Source: Myxococcales bacterium (lineage in GTDB: Bacteria > Myxococcota > Polyangia > Nannocystales > Nannocystaceae). Taken from it: a DNA stretch of 64,000 nt. The stretch is taken from contig JAEUJW010000012.1 of assembly GCA_016793465.1 (NCBI GenBank), forward strand, positions 1-64,000. Direction: 5' to 3'. Under the pieces are notes generated by a model. It ran no database searches, was not told where the DNA came from, and saw only the letters and a program-made list of their open reading frames with translations. Both the position numbers and the translations under genes were made by a program. Below, in pieces: positions 55,565 to 64,000 of this stretch (position 1 is its first letter; each line of letters opens with the position of its first letter).

Positions 55565-57621
55565 GGCTCGGCGTCCTCCGTCTGCACGGCGGCCGCGCGT
55601 TTGAGGAACCAGCGGTCGAACCAGTCGAGGAATCCGGGCATATCGGCGTCGCCGCGAGCGAGCTCGTCGCGAACAGAAGACCCCTCGCCGATCCGCAACT
55701 CAAGCGTCCGTACGTCTTCGCGCCGCAGGTCCCAGTAGTCCGGGAATGTGCGACCGAGCTCGCGCAGGAGCTGCCTGGCGCACAGCAGGACGACATACTG
55801 CTCGACGCGGTCGCCGCCTCCTCCGGTGATGTCCGCCAGGACGCGGTCGATCAGGGTACCCAGCGAGTCGTACTTCTTGCCGAACAAGCGGTACTCGGCC
55901 TCGCGCTCCTTGCCGGCGGCGAGCGCCGCGCGGACGTGCTCCTCGAGGCAGGCGAAGGCGTGGAATATCCCGGCGAAGCGGTCGAACAGCGTCGACTCCG
56001 TCCGCAGCGGCGTCCATTTCGTCAGCAGCGGATCGTCGTCGCCGACGGCGGCGCGCGCCTCGAGGAAGGCCGCCCGCTGCTCGACCGTCAGCAGCGCCCA
56101 GTAACGCAGGATGTCGGCCGCGCTCAGGTCGAACAGCAGCGAGGGACGACGCGCCATCCCCTCCTCCTGGACGAGCAGCAGCCCCGGCTCGGGCCGCTCA
56201 CCGACGACCTCGAGCACCGAAGTCGACAGCAGGGTCTGCTCGAGTCGTGCGCTGTGCTCCGCACCGAGCGGGCTCCACACGCGCGCCGGCAGGTCGGCAA
56301 GCGCTAACACTGTCACGCCGCCGTGACGCACGAGCAGCGCCGGGGAGGGCCCGTCGCCGCCCCAGAGCGCGATGGCCTCGCGGGTGTCCCAGCGGTAGCG
56401 GAGCACCAACCGAGTCCCGCCACTGGTCGTCGTGCCCTCATCCTCCTCGCGGGGTGCAAACCCCGGCGGTCGCCGACTCTCGACGCCCAGCCACCAGTCC
56501 GGGCGCGCGCCCGTCGTCGCCTCGACCAGAAAGCCAGTCTCCCAGTTGCCCCCGCGACCCGCGACCCGGAGGGCGGCGGTCGTCAGGTTGGCCGAGCCGA
56601 CGTACAGGAACTCGCGGCCGCCGCGCTTCGGCTCGAAGAAGCGATACACCTTCGCGTGCACGACCCGCTGCTTGATGGCCTCCGCCTTGCCGAGCCGCAG
56701 CAGCTCGCCCGGCAGCGCCCCCCAGGAGGCCCCACGAGCGCACATCCACTCGAACAGCGCCTCGGAGCACAGCGCCTCGCCGCGATCGTTCCGCGGCAGG
56801 AACACGCGGACATCCCGGGGCTCGAAGCGGTCGACCAACGCCGCCAACGGGGCCGACTCTCCGCCACCATCGAAGTAGGGCGAGACGACCTCGAGGCAGA
56901 GGCCGTGGAGCAGCTTGCCCGCGGTGCCCGCGAGGAAGTCCGGAAGCGATGCTTCACCGCCGTGGAAGTGCGTCGAGAGGCGCCCGTCGACCACGCGCCT
57001 GTCGAGCTGCGTCGTGTCGCGGAGAAACGCACGGATGTCGGAGGCGGCGCCGTGCGCCGCCCGTAGCTCGTCGTTGGGTCGGCGGCCCTCGGCCGCGCGT
57101 ACGAGCCGGTCCACGAACTCGAGGAGCGCGTCGCGGAGCGGCGTTCGCTCTCCTGCCTGGATCTCCTCGACATGGGCGACCTCGACGTTCTCCCACCACC
57201 CGGCGCGCGTCAGGTTCGCCGAGGAGCACGAGCACAGGAGGGCGCGTGCGGGGGGCTTCTGCCCGTCGGCCTCGGTGTCCTCGACCAGGACCAGCACGTT
57301 CTTCGGGTGGAAGATGCCGGTCGAGTGCTGAATCGGGTACCGGCGGACGTCGAGCTTCATCCCGCCGCTGCCGTCGACGATGCCGTTCTGGTCGTAGTAG
57401 AGGGCGATCGTCCCGTCGATCGACCGCAGGGCGTCCTCGAGCTGCACGAGCTTGATCTTGCCGTCGTGGCTGAGCGGGATGTCGAGGAAGACCGGGAGGA
57501 CCTCGGTCTCGAAGAAACTCGGCTCGAGACGGAACGTGGTGAAGATCGCAGACACGAGCTTGCGGCCACGCATCCGCTCCTGGTAATGCTCCGACAGCAC
57601 GGCCCGCGGGATCTCGGTCAT
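55561..57621 (-). CDS. PLD-family nuclease with two HxK motifs
   Basis: A 686-residue protein with two phospholipase-D half-sites. The first is FHPKNVLVLVED (His105, Lys107) with CSSANLTRAGW. The second is HAKVYRFFEPK (near 321) with VGSANLTTAAL and NWETGFLVE. Two full HxK(x)nSxN motifs in one chain fit a monomeric active site. The C-terminal 250 residues are an unassigned helical region (DLSAADILRYWALLTVEQRA). It overlaps genes on both sides by ATGA and so is tightly coupled with the helicase downstream and the unknown protein upstream. It is likely the cutting effector of the module. Confidence 0.88.
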   Translation of the reverse strand: MTEIPRAVLSEHYQERMRGRKLVSAIFTTFRLEPSFFETEVLPVFLDIPLSHDGKIKLVQLEDALRSIDGTIALYYDQNGIVDGSGGMKLDVRRYPIQHSTGIFHPKNVLVLVEDTEADGQKPPARALLCSCSSANLTRAGWWENVEVAHVEEIQAGERTPLRDALLEFVDRLVRAAEGRRPNDELRAAHGAASDIRAFLRDTTQLDRRVVDGRLSTHFHGGEASLPDFLAGTAGKLLHGLCLEVVSPYFDGGGESAPLAALVDRFEPRDVRVFLPRNDRGEALCSEALFEWMCARGASWGALPGELLRLGKAEAIKQRVVHAKVYRFFEPKRGGREFLYVGSANLTTAALRVAGRGGNWETGFLVEATTGARPDWWLGVESRRPPGFAPREEDEGTTTSGGTRLVLRYRWDTREAIALWGGDGPSPALLVRHGGVTVLALADLPARVWSPLGAEHSARLEQTLLSTSVLEVVGERPEPGLLLVQEEGMARRPSLLFDLSAADILRYWALLTVEQRAAFLEARAAVGDDDPLLTKWTPLRTESTLFDRFAGIFHAFACLEEHVRAALAAGKEREAEYRLFGKKYDSLGTLIDRVLADITGGGGDRVEQYVVLLCARQLLRELGRTFPDYWDLRREDVRTLELRIGEGSSVRDELARGDADMPGFLDWFDRWFLKRAAAVQTEDAEP

Positions 57622-58967
57622 CGCGGACCTCTCAGCTCGTACGCGACGTTACGCAGCGATTCGATGAAATATGCGTGACGCCAGTAGTGCGGGAGCTCGT
57701 CGGCCGTCGGGAGCCGGGCGAGCTCGGCGTCGCGGAAGCGCACGAACAGCTTCCCGTCGCGAACTTCCACCCATGCCGCCGCTGCCGAGCGCGCCTTCAT
57801 CACGGCGGCGTTCTGCGCGAGCACCAGCTCGAGAGCATCGTCATACCTCGCAGCGTGGAACGACGCCGCGAGCGCCAGCCACCGCCGACCTGATTCGCCA
57901 TCCTCGACCGGCGAACGGAGCTCCGGCTCGAGCGCCGCGAGGGTCTCGAGGTCGATCGTGCGCTGCATCGCCGCGCCCCAGTGCCTGCGCACATCCTCCA
58001 CGACTTGCGCTGGTCGCTGCCCGTCAGAGCCGAGCACGTGTTCGAAGAACACGACGGCCGGTGCGAGCAACAGTTCGGCCGCGCGGATCTTCTCGAGGCG
58101 GTCCGCGAGAGCTTCGCCAACCGCACCGCGCCGCACCGCGCGGGCCGCCAGCGTGCGTACCGTCTCCGCCGTCGGCGACCAGTCGCGGTCGTCGAGCGTC
58201 TCGCTGAGCAGCTCGGCGAACAGACGCTGCTTGCCGTGGGTACCTCGCGCCGGGTCGTGGTCACCGCGACCGCCACACAACAGGTGCTCCCGGTAGAGCA
58301 CCCGCTCGGGTGCCCTTAACATCGCTATCACCCTGCCAATTCCCTGCAGCACCGCGGCGTCCCTTGAACGCTCACGGACGTCGAGCATGTACTCGCGCTC
58401 CGCCAGACGCTCGAGGATCCCCTTCACCGTCCGGAGCCCCACCGAATCGAGCGTGGGCAAGAGGCTGCGCTCCACGACCTCTCTGGCCTCCGTCGTGAGA
58501 CGAGTCGGCTCCCCTTCGAGCAGTCCCGATGCTCGGGCAGGGACCGAATAGAGGCCCCAGAGGCCGTAGACCTTCTGACTCCCGAGTATTTGCGCGGTGG
58601 CATCGGCTCCGAGCTTGACGCGATCTCCGTCTGCGAGCCGCTGCGCGACGCGCTCCGTCCCGCGGAAGCCCCGCTCGCGGTTGACATGCGATCGCGCGTA
58701 CGCAGCCAGCTGCTCCCACTTCAAGAAAGTGTCCACGCGGTCCGCAGGACCGCCCGCGTCAGCGACCCGTTCGGCGAAGTAATAGCCGAGCAGCAACACG
58801 GTGAAGTCCCGCACCGAGCTGCTGACGGTCGTCAGGTTCGCCACGACGCGGCGGCCCAGCCGGGACCAGATCGACTGCACGCCCAGCGGATCTCGCGAGC
58901 CTTTGATCGCGGCGCGGGCGTCGAGCTGGGTGAGGAACGGCGTGGGCATCGAGCCAGACCCAGACAT
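57618..58967 (-). CDS. Unrecognised first gene of PLD-SNF2 module
   Basis: A 449-residue protein I cannot assign. It is largely helical, with a front part GVQSIWSRLGRRVVANLTTV and YYFAERVADAGGPADRVDTF, then KVYGLWGLYSVPARASGLL (near 133). Its position ahead of a PLD nuclease and a SNF2 helicase is like loci where a DUF6361-type protein opens a similar operon. The sequence is not clearly that family; I note the parallel only. ATG 58967 has AGGTAGG just upstream; MPTPF (M7) is an alternative start. The stop overlaps the PLD start. It is probably a sensor or scaffold of the module. Confidence 0.75.
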   Translation of the reverse strand: MSGSGSMPTPFLTQLDARAAIKGSRDPLGVQSIWSRLGRRVVANLTTVSSSVRDFTVLLLGYYFAERVADAGGPADRVDTFLKWEQLAAYARSHVNRERGFRGTERVAQRLADGDRVKLGADATAQILGSQKVYGLWGLYSVPARASGLLEGEPTRLTTEAREVVERSLLPTLDSVGLRTVKGILERLAEREYMLDVRERSRDAAVLQGIGRVIAMLRAPERVLYREHLLCGGRGDHDPARGTHGKQRLFAELLSETLDDRDWSPTAETVRTLAARAVRRGAVGEALADRLEKIRAAELLLAPAVVFFEHVLGSDGQRPAQVVEDVRRHWGAAMQRTIDLETLAALEPELRSPVEDGESGRRWLALAASFHAARYDDALELVLAQNAAVMKARSAAAAWVEVRDGKLFVRFRDAELARLPTADELPHYWRHAYFIESLRNVAYELRGPR

Positions 58968-59026
58968 CCTACCTGGTATTGAGCCGCGGACCGCGGTGAG
59001 TTTCAGGATAGTTGCCGCCCGGCTAT

Positions 59027-59361
59027 TCAGGCGTGCTTGGCCTTGGAATCGCGGCGTTCGGGGTTGAGGCAGACGACGCGGACCGGGTTCCAGGAGCGGG
59101 TCTCACCGCTCCAGCGTTCGGGGTGGCGGCGACGGGCAGCGGCGTAGACGCTGCGGCGGCGGGCCAGGATGCCCTGGTGACGGCCGAAGTGGCGGTCGTC
59201 GGGGGTCACGAAGTTGATGGCGCTGTGGAGGTGTCTGGTGTTGTACCAGTCGGCGAATTGTTCGAGCCAGGCGCGGGCCGCCGCGAGGTCGGCGAACGGG
59301 CGCGAGGGGAAGTTCGGGCGGTATTTGAGGGTGCGGAAGAGGGCTTCCGAGTAGGGGTTGT
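59027..59361 (-). pseudogene. IS3-family transposase remnant (C-terminal end)
   Basis: The 3' end of an IS3-type rve transposase. NPYSEALFRTLKYRPNFP is followed by WLEQFADWYNTRHLHSAINF and VTPDDRHFGRHQGI. This is the last part of the integrase core, with its conserved Glu, plus the tail. The coding sequence is cut at 59361/59362 by the group II intron, which lies in antisense. The catalytic Asp residues and N-terminus are not found on the other side of the intron, so the copy is dead. No convincing terminal inverted repeat was found in 58968-59026. Confidence 0.85.
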
Positions 59362-59873
59362 GTGCGCCTTGAGAAGGCACATTCATTACCGGGTGAAAGT
59401 CCCGGCCGGTCAACTGTCGCTCCGACCGGAAGCACCTGGAGCGGCCCAGGAGGTAACAAATGGGCTGAAGCACTGCAGGAAAAGGCCTCGAAAGGAGGTC
59501 AGCGAAGCATGCGGGCTGTAACGAGTAGTGAACGCTGAGCAGGCCCCGAAACGGCCGTTGTGGACGCCGACCCATCATAATCCTGGGGAAGGTCGTAGTT
59601 CATGGGGAAGTGAGCGACTTGCGCACCCATGAAGTCCACCGGGGTAGTGGCGATAGCACGCATGCAACAGAGTGAGTTGTGCAACAAGGGAAGTCTGCAC
59701 CGGACTATCTCGGCTGGCTGCCGAGAAACAACGGCGGTCCCGTGAGGGACGGACGTCGGCCGGCGCAGATGGCGGATGGGTTCGTAGTACCGATGAAACC
59801 CGGTAACGCGGGTGGAGGGAAGGGGCCCTGATCCAGGAAACGGGAACAAAGCGGCGAAAGCTAGGAGATTGGC

Positions 59874-61211
59874 GTGAGCCTACAAACTCCGATAACGGTT
59901 GGGAAGCTGCAGACAGCCCTACACGAGAAAGCGAAGGCGGAACCGGACTATCGTTTCTATGTCCTTTGGGACAAGGTATGGCGGATGGACGTCCTCACCC
60001 ACGCATATGCCCGTTGTCGTGCAAACGGCGGCTCGGCGGGCGTGGACGGGGAGACCTTCCGCGACATCGAGGACCAGGGGCGAGAGCGGTGGATCGGGAA
60101 CCTCCAGGAGGAGTTGCGGAGCATGCGCTACGTGCCGCGGCCCCTTCTTCGAGTGTGGATCCCCAAGAGTAACGGCGGCGAGCGCCCTCTCGGCATTCCG
60201 ACGATTCGCGATCGGGTCGTGCAGATGGCGATGGTGCTCGTGATCGGGCCGATCTTCGAGACCGATCTGCTTCCACAGCAGTACGGTTTTCGGCCCAGGC
60301 TGGACGCCAAGATGGCGGTCCGGCACGTGTATTTCCACCTCACCAAACATCGGCGGACCGAGGTCGTCGATGGTGACCTGAAGGACTACTTCAACACCAT
60401 CCCGCACGGCCCGTTGATGAAATGCGTGGCCAGACGGATCGCGGACGGTCGTGTACTGTCCGTGATTCGATCCTGGCTCTGCGCATCGGTCGAGGAGCGA
60501 CGAGGGCGACGAATCCAGCGCAGAGCGGATGCGAGGAAGACTCATCGGGGGACCCCGCAAGGAGGCGTGATCTCTCCGATGCTGTCGAACCTCTATTTCA
60601 GGCGCTTCGTGCTGGCCTGGTACAGATTCGGCTTTGCGAGTAAGCTCGATGCTCACCTCATCAACTATGCTGACGATCTGGTGATCTGTTGCCGCCCTGG
60701 TGGTGGTGCAGAGGCATTGGCTCGGATGCGAGAACTGATGGATCGGCTCGGGCTCATCGTGAACGAAGAGAAGACCAGGCTCGTCACCCTGCCGAAGGAG
60801 GAGGTGACCTTCCTCGGCTACACGTTCAAGACCTGCTACACGCGGACGGGTCGTCCCTATCTGGGGACGAGACCGTCGAAGAAGGCGCTGCAGCGGGTTC
60901 GCCGTCGGGTCCACGAGGAGACGTCGATTTCCCGGTTGAACTCCACACCCGCGAACCGGGTCGAAGTGCTCAATCGGATCGTACGTGGATGGTGTGGGTA
61001 TTTTAATCAGGGACCTGTGTTCCGCGAGTACCGCATCATCAAGGCGTACACCAAGCGGCGTCTCCGGAGGTGGTTGATGAAGAAGCACAAACGGCAAGGC
61101 ACGGGGTACCGCCAATACTCCGACGAATTTCTCTACGAGAAACTCGGCCTGTACGAACCGTGGGTGGTCCATCACGACCAGCCGAGCGCGAAGTCGCGAG
61201 GTCCTGGATGA
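59874..61211 (+). CDS. ltrA: Group II intron reverse transcriptase/maturase
   Basis: A 445-residue intron-encoded protein with a GTG start preceded by AGGAG. Reverse transcriptase blocks include GSAGVDGETFRDIE, PLGIPTIRDRVVQMA, QYGFRP, VVDGDLKDYFNTI, GTPQGGVISPMLSNLYF and the catalytic YADD in INYADDLVICC. The maturase X domain follows (NRIVRGWCGYFNQG). No C-terminal HNH endonuclease domain is present; the protein ends shortly after domain X. Such introns rely on reverse splicing into single-stranded or replicating DNA. The frame is intact, so the protein is probably functional. Confidence 0.95.
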   Translation: MSLQTPITVGKLQTALHEKAKAEPDYRFYVLWDKVWRMDVLTHAYARCRANGGSAGVDGETFRDIEDQGRERWIGNLQEELRSMRYVPRPLLRVWIPKSNGGERPLGIPTIRDRVVQMAMVLVIGPIFETDLLPQQYGFRPRLDAKMAVRHVYFHLTKHRRTEVVDGDLKDYFNTIPHGPLMKCVARRIADGRVLSVIRSWLCASVEERRGRRIQRRADARKTHRGTPQGGVISPMLSNLYFRRFVLAWYRFGFASKLDAHLINYADDLVICCRPGGGAEALARMRELMDRLGLIVNEEKTRLVTLPKEEVTFLGYTFKTCYTRTGRPYLGTRPSKKALQRVRRRVHEETSISRLNSTPANRVEVLNRIVRGWCGYFNQGPVFREYRIIKAYTKRRLRRWLMKKHKRQGTGYRQYSDEFLYEKLGLYEPWVVHHDQPSAKSRGPG

Positions 61212-61244
<33 letters not shown>

Positions 61245-61340
61245 GATGGGCGGGAGTCTGGAAACGGAGTCACGGCAAATCCTACACGGGCACGAAGAGG
61301 GAAACCTCGGATACAGACAAGGACGAGCCTGAAGGACCAC

Positions 61341-61515
61341 CGCGCCAGCTCCCGACCCTACCGGTGGTCGACGTATTGCCGGTCGCGGACGTGTCCGCCG
61401 AGGTGGCCGAGGTGTCGCCGGTGCTGGCGGCGTCGGAGTCCGACGAGCCGCCGCCGGGGCCGCAGGCGAGCAGGGTGAGCAGGGCGAGTGAAGGGGGGCG
61501 CATCAAGCCAGGCAT
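61341..61515 (-). pseudogene. Truncated lipoprotein gene
   Basis: The ATG at 61515 (or 61503) starts a lipoprotein signal, LALLTLLACG, with Cys as the lipidation residue. A Ser/Thr/Gly/Asp-rich linker like those of the DUF1554 lipoproteins follows. The coding character ends near 61341, where sequence adjoining the group II intron begins. The gene lies 42 bp downstream of the VIT/VWA gene on the same strand, so it was the next gene of that operon before insertion. Positions 61286-61340 are unassigned junction DNA. Confidence 0.65.
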
Positions 61516-61557
61516 GCGGGGAGGCTAGCCTGGCTCGATGCGAGCGGGCAACGCGGG

Positions 61558-64000
61558 TCAGGGGCGAAGCCACACCCTGAGGTCGAGGGTGAACGCGCCC
61601 GAGGGGGCGGCGCTGCTGCGCAGGGAGGCCTCGAGGTGCTCGCCGATGCAGGTGCGGGTGGCCGCGGCGAGGGGCTCGCCGGCGTGGAAGGCGAGGTCGT
61701 GCAGGCGGTGGCCGGTGAGCACGCGGACGACCAGCCGGAGCTTGCGCAGGTGGAGGCGGCGGGCGTGCTCGCCGTCGCGGAGGCAGGCCGTGAGCTGCGC
61801 GAGGTCGTCGCCGAGGGCCGCGCGCAGGGCGTCGGCGGCGGCGACGGTGGGGCCGGTGATGCGCGCGAGCCGGGCGCGCGCGGACGGGCCGCGCGAGCCG
61901 CTGCCCGCCGGGGACGCCGGCACGCCGTCGCGCCGGAGGCCGCTGCGCAGCGCGCCCTCGGGGGTGTGGTCGGGCGAGACGAACGGGCCGGAGGTGGCGG
62001 CGAGGCGGATGCCGGCGTGGTCGCGGCCGGCGGTCGGGGCGAGGTCGACGACGGCCGTGAAGTCGCGCGAGGTGCCGCCGACGGGGACGCCGCTCATCTC
62101 GTCCATGCGCACGCGGGTCACGCGGGCGGCGTCGCTGCGGAGCGCAGATTGCATGTTGACCTGGACGCCGCGGCTGCGCCGCCCGAGGGCGTGCTCGGGC
62201 GAGATGTCCTGCGGGACCTCGACGGGCTGCACGACGTTGCTGCGCGGGCCGTGGACGACGCGGGCGGAGTCGACGGCGACGAGGCTCGTGTAGGCGGTGA
62301 CGAGGTGGTAGTCGAGGCCGGTGGCGAGGATGTCGCCGGCGATGGCGTCGGCGACCGCGGAGTCGGGCGCGGTGATGCGGCGCAGGTCGAGCTCGTCGAC
62401 GCGGGCGCGGGCCCACAGGCTGGCGAGCACGTCGGTGCGCTCGCCCGCGAGGTCGACCTCGACGGGGACCGTGACGACGCGGGCGCCGAGGCTGCCGCGG
62501 AGCGCGAGCTTCGGCCGGACCGGCGCGGCGCCGGTGTAACGGCCGTGGAGGACCAGCGGGCGGCTGGCGAACAGGTCGCGCGACTCGGGGTAGACGGCGT
62601 CGACGCGGATGCCGCCCCAGTCGACGGCGAGGTCGGTGAGCACCGGCGCGTCGATGAGGCGCTCGAAGGTCCGGACCGCGCGGGAGATGTCGGCGGGCGT
62701 GTGGATCGCCAGCGGCACGCCGGCGCCGGCCTGCGAGAGCTCGGCGATCAGGTGCGTGTTGGGCGACGAGCCGATGCCGACGCCGAACACGCGGGCGCGG
62801 CGGCCGAGCTGCCGCTGGCGCTCGACGAGCAGGCGCGCGCGCCGGGCGATCTCCGCCTCCTCGCCGGTGTTGCCGTCGGTCAGGAAGAACACGTAGCGGT
62901 GGCGGTCGGCGGGCACCGGGCTGGCGAGCGCGCCGTCGACGGCGCCCGCCATCTCGGTGCCGCCGGCGGCGGTCAGGCCGTCGACGAACTCGAGCGCCTG
63001 ACGCACGTTGTCGCGGGTGGCCGGGCGCGGGGCCGCGAACAGGCGGCCGGTCGCGCCGCTGAACACGAACACGTCGAAGGTGTCGACCGGGCGGATGCCG
63101 GCCAGGGACTCGCGCATGGCGGCCTTGGCGAGCGCGAGCGGTGCGCCGGACATCGAGCCCGAGACGTCGACGACGAACAGGAGCTCGCGGCGGCCGATGA
63201 GCTCGTCGACGTCGAGGCGCGGGGGCTCGGCGACGAGCATGAAGTGTCCGCCCTGGTCGCCGCGTGGCTGGACGAACATGCGGGCGACGGGGCGGGCGGC
63301 GGCGCTGCGGTAGCGCAGGACGAAGTCGCGGTTGGGGATCCTGTCGCGGTCGCTGAGCTTCAGGTGCAGGCGTTCGCCGGTGGCGAGCGCCTGGACCTCG
63401 TGCATCGGCGTGATCCAGCTGTGGATCGGGCTGCCGGCCTCGGCGACGACCTCGATGGCGATGTCGTGGCCGCTGCGCTCGCCGCGGCCGACGGTCGGCG
63501 GGGTGATGCGCGAGGCGTCGGGCACGCGGTCGGTGTCGGGCAGCTCGCCGCTGCCGCGCCGGCCGATCGCGGCCCCGGGGACGTAGCGCGGGCCGACCAC
63601 GGTGGGGAACACGAACTCGTACTCGCCGCCGTCGTAGCTGAGGGTCTGCAGGTAGTGGAGCTCGACGTCGACGGTCTGGCCGGGCGGGATGTTGGCGATC
63701 GACTGGGTGAACACGTTGGGCCGCTCCTGCTCGAGCAGGGCGGCGGTGTGGCCGGCGTCGGCGGCGGCCTGATAGACCTGGCGGGCCTGGTTCTTCTCGC
63801 GGACCTCGGCCTCGATCGTGCGGTCGCCGAGGATCATGCGCATGCGATCGACGGCGCTGTTCTCGGGCAGAGGGAAGGTGTAGACCGCCTCGAGCGGGCC
63901 CCTGCGGTCGTTGACGAACCGCTGGGTGACGATGACCTCGGCGACCGGGCCGCGCAGGTGGGCGCGCACGCTGGTGCTGCGCAACGGCAGGGCGCCGCCG
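61558..64000 (-). CDS. VIT and von Willebrand A domain protein (partial, runs off window)
   Basis: At least 808 residues; the frame is open to the window edge, so the true start lies outside. The N-terminal VIT domain (VIVTQRFVNDRRGPLEAVYT, then FPLPENSAVDRM) is followed by a vWA domain with an intact metal-ion site (VVDVSGSMSG) and FFLTDGNTGEE. A beta-rich region and a C-terminal helical tail follow. VIT-VWA proteins are related to inter-alpha-trypsin inhibitor heavy chains and are frequent in myxobacteria, where they are usually surface or envelope proteins; the exact role is unknown. Confidence 0.9.
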   Translation of the reverse strand, partial: GGALPLRSTSVRAHLRGPVAEVIVTQRFVNDRRGPLEAVYTFPLPENSAVDRMRMILGDRTIEAEVREKNQARQVYQAAADAGHTAALLEQERPNVFTQSIANIPPGQTVDVELHYLQTLSYDGGEYEFVFPTVVGPRYVPGAAIGRRGSGELPDTDRVPDASRITPPTVGRGERSGHDIAIEVVAEAGSPIHSWITPMHEVQALATGERLHLKLSDRDRIPNRDFVLRYRSAAARPVARMFVQPRGDQGGHFMLVAEPPRLDVDELIGRRELLFVVDVSGSMSGAPLALAKAAMRESLAGIRPVDTFDVFVFSGATGRLFAAPRPATRDNVRQALEFVDGLTAAGGTEMAGAVDGALASPVPADRHRYVFFLTDGNTGEEAEIARRARLLVERQRQLGRRARVFGVGIGSSPNTHLIAELSQAGAGVPLAIHTPADISRAVRTFERLIDAPVLTDLAVDWGGIRVDAVYPESRDLFASRPLVLHGRYTGAAPVRPKLALRGSLGARVVTVPVEVDLAGERTDVLASLWARARVDELDLRRITAPDSAVADAIAGDILATGLDYHLVTAYTSLVAVDSARVVHGPRSNVVQPVEVPQDISPEHALGRRSRGVQVNMQSALRSDAARVTRVRMDEMSGVPVGGTSRDFTAVVDLAPTAGRDHAGIRLAATSGPFVSPDHTPEGALRSGLRRDGVPASPAGSGSRGPSARARLARITGPTVAAADALRAALGDDLAQLTACLRDGEHARRLHLRKLRLVVRVLTGHRLHDLAFHAGEPLAAATRTCIGEHLEASLRSSAAPSGAFTLDLRVWLRP

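Noticed and set aside
53636..55738. 700-aa plus-strand frame opposite the SNF2-like helicase
   Set aside because: Antisense shadow with no recognisable motif.
59499..59849. 116-aa minus-strand frame upstream of the maturase
   Set aside because: It lies in the structured RNA part of the group II intron, antisense to it; no protein family.

Overview
The window is very GC-rich bacterial DNA. Cys-rich 'CGDGxxxxxExCD' repeats in lipoproteins, transmembrane Ser/Thr kinases, an ECF sigma factor beside a kinase, and a VIT/VWA protein point to a myxobacterium (Myxococcota, possibly Nannocystis-like). This is inferred from gene content; no rRNA or tRNA gene was seen.

Layout. (1) 0.1-5.4 kb: an integrase fragment, an unrecognised 532-aa protein, and an overlapping pair ending in a SEC-C zinc motif. 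(2) 5.5-10.8 kb, minus strand: a tight operon of a Ser/Thr kinase, a membrane protein and three lipoproteins with DUF1554-like lectin-fold ends; the last is frameshifted. (3) 11-12 kb: a small HTH gene divergent from two small genes, sharing a 27-bp inverted repeat. (4) 12.2-33.7 kb, plus strand: a large defence operon. It encodes a YprA/DUF1998 helicase, a UvrD-like helicase with a RelE-like N-terminus, a DrmD-like helicase, a large N6-adenine methyltransferase, an OLD-type ATPase/TOPRIM nuclease, a McrB-like AAA+ protein, a DUF2357 McrC-like nuclease and an HNH nuclease. The first four resemble DISARM, Druantia and the more recently described ARMADA systems. (5) 34-35 kb: an unrecognised zinc-ribbon protein. 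(6) 35.1-43.8 kb, minus strand: sensor kinase, ECF sigma factor, DUF2325 protein, a kinase fused to a Upf1-like SF1 helicase, and a PLD nuclease. I do not recognise this as a named system and consider it the best candidate for something new. (7) 44-51.6 kb, plus strand: a complete Wadjet (jetABCD) anti-plasmid system, divergent from region 6. (8) 51.7-59 kb, minus strand: an unrecognised protein, a PLD nuclease, a SNF2-like helicase and a small protein, all overlapping; probably another defence module. (9) 59-61.3 kb: an IS3-type transposase remnant carrying a group II intron with its maturase, next to a truncated lipoprotein gene. (10) 61.6 kb to the edge: a VIT/VWA protein running off the window.

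How the parts work together. Regions 4, 6, 7 and 8 form a dense defence island. Modification and restriction (methyltransferase, McrBC-like pair, HNH, OLD), helicase-driven DNA sensing, SMC-based plasmid cleavage and two PLD-helicase modules sit back to back. Many genes inside the modules overlap by 4 bp (ATGA or GTGA), which suggests translational coupling. Several modules start with a -10-like hexamer only 6-9 nt before the start codon, which suggests leaderless transcripts. Lower-GC genes (1.6-3.2, 27.1-29.0, 34.0-35.1 kb), the integrase fragment and the intron/IS remnant indicate assembly by transfer.
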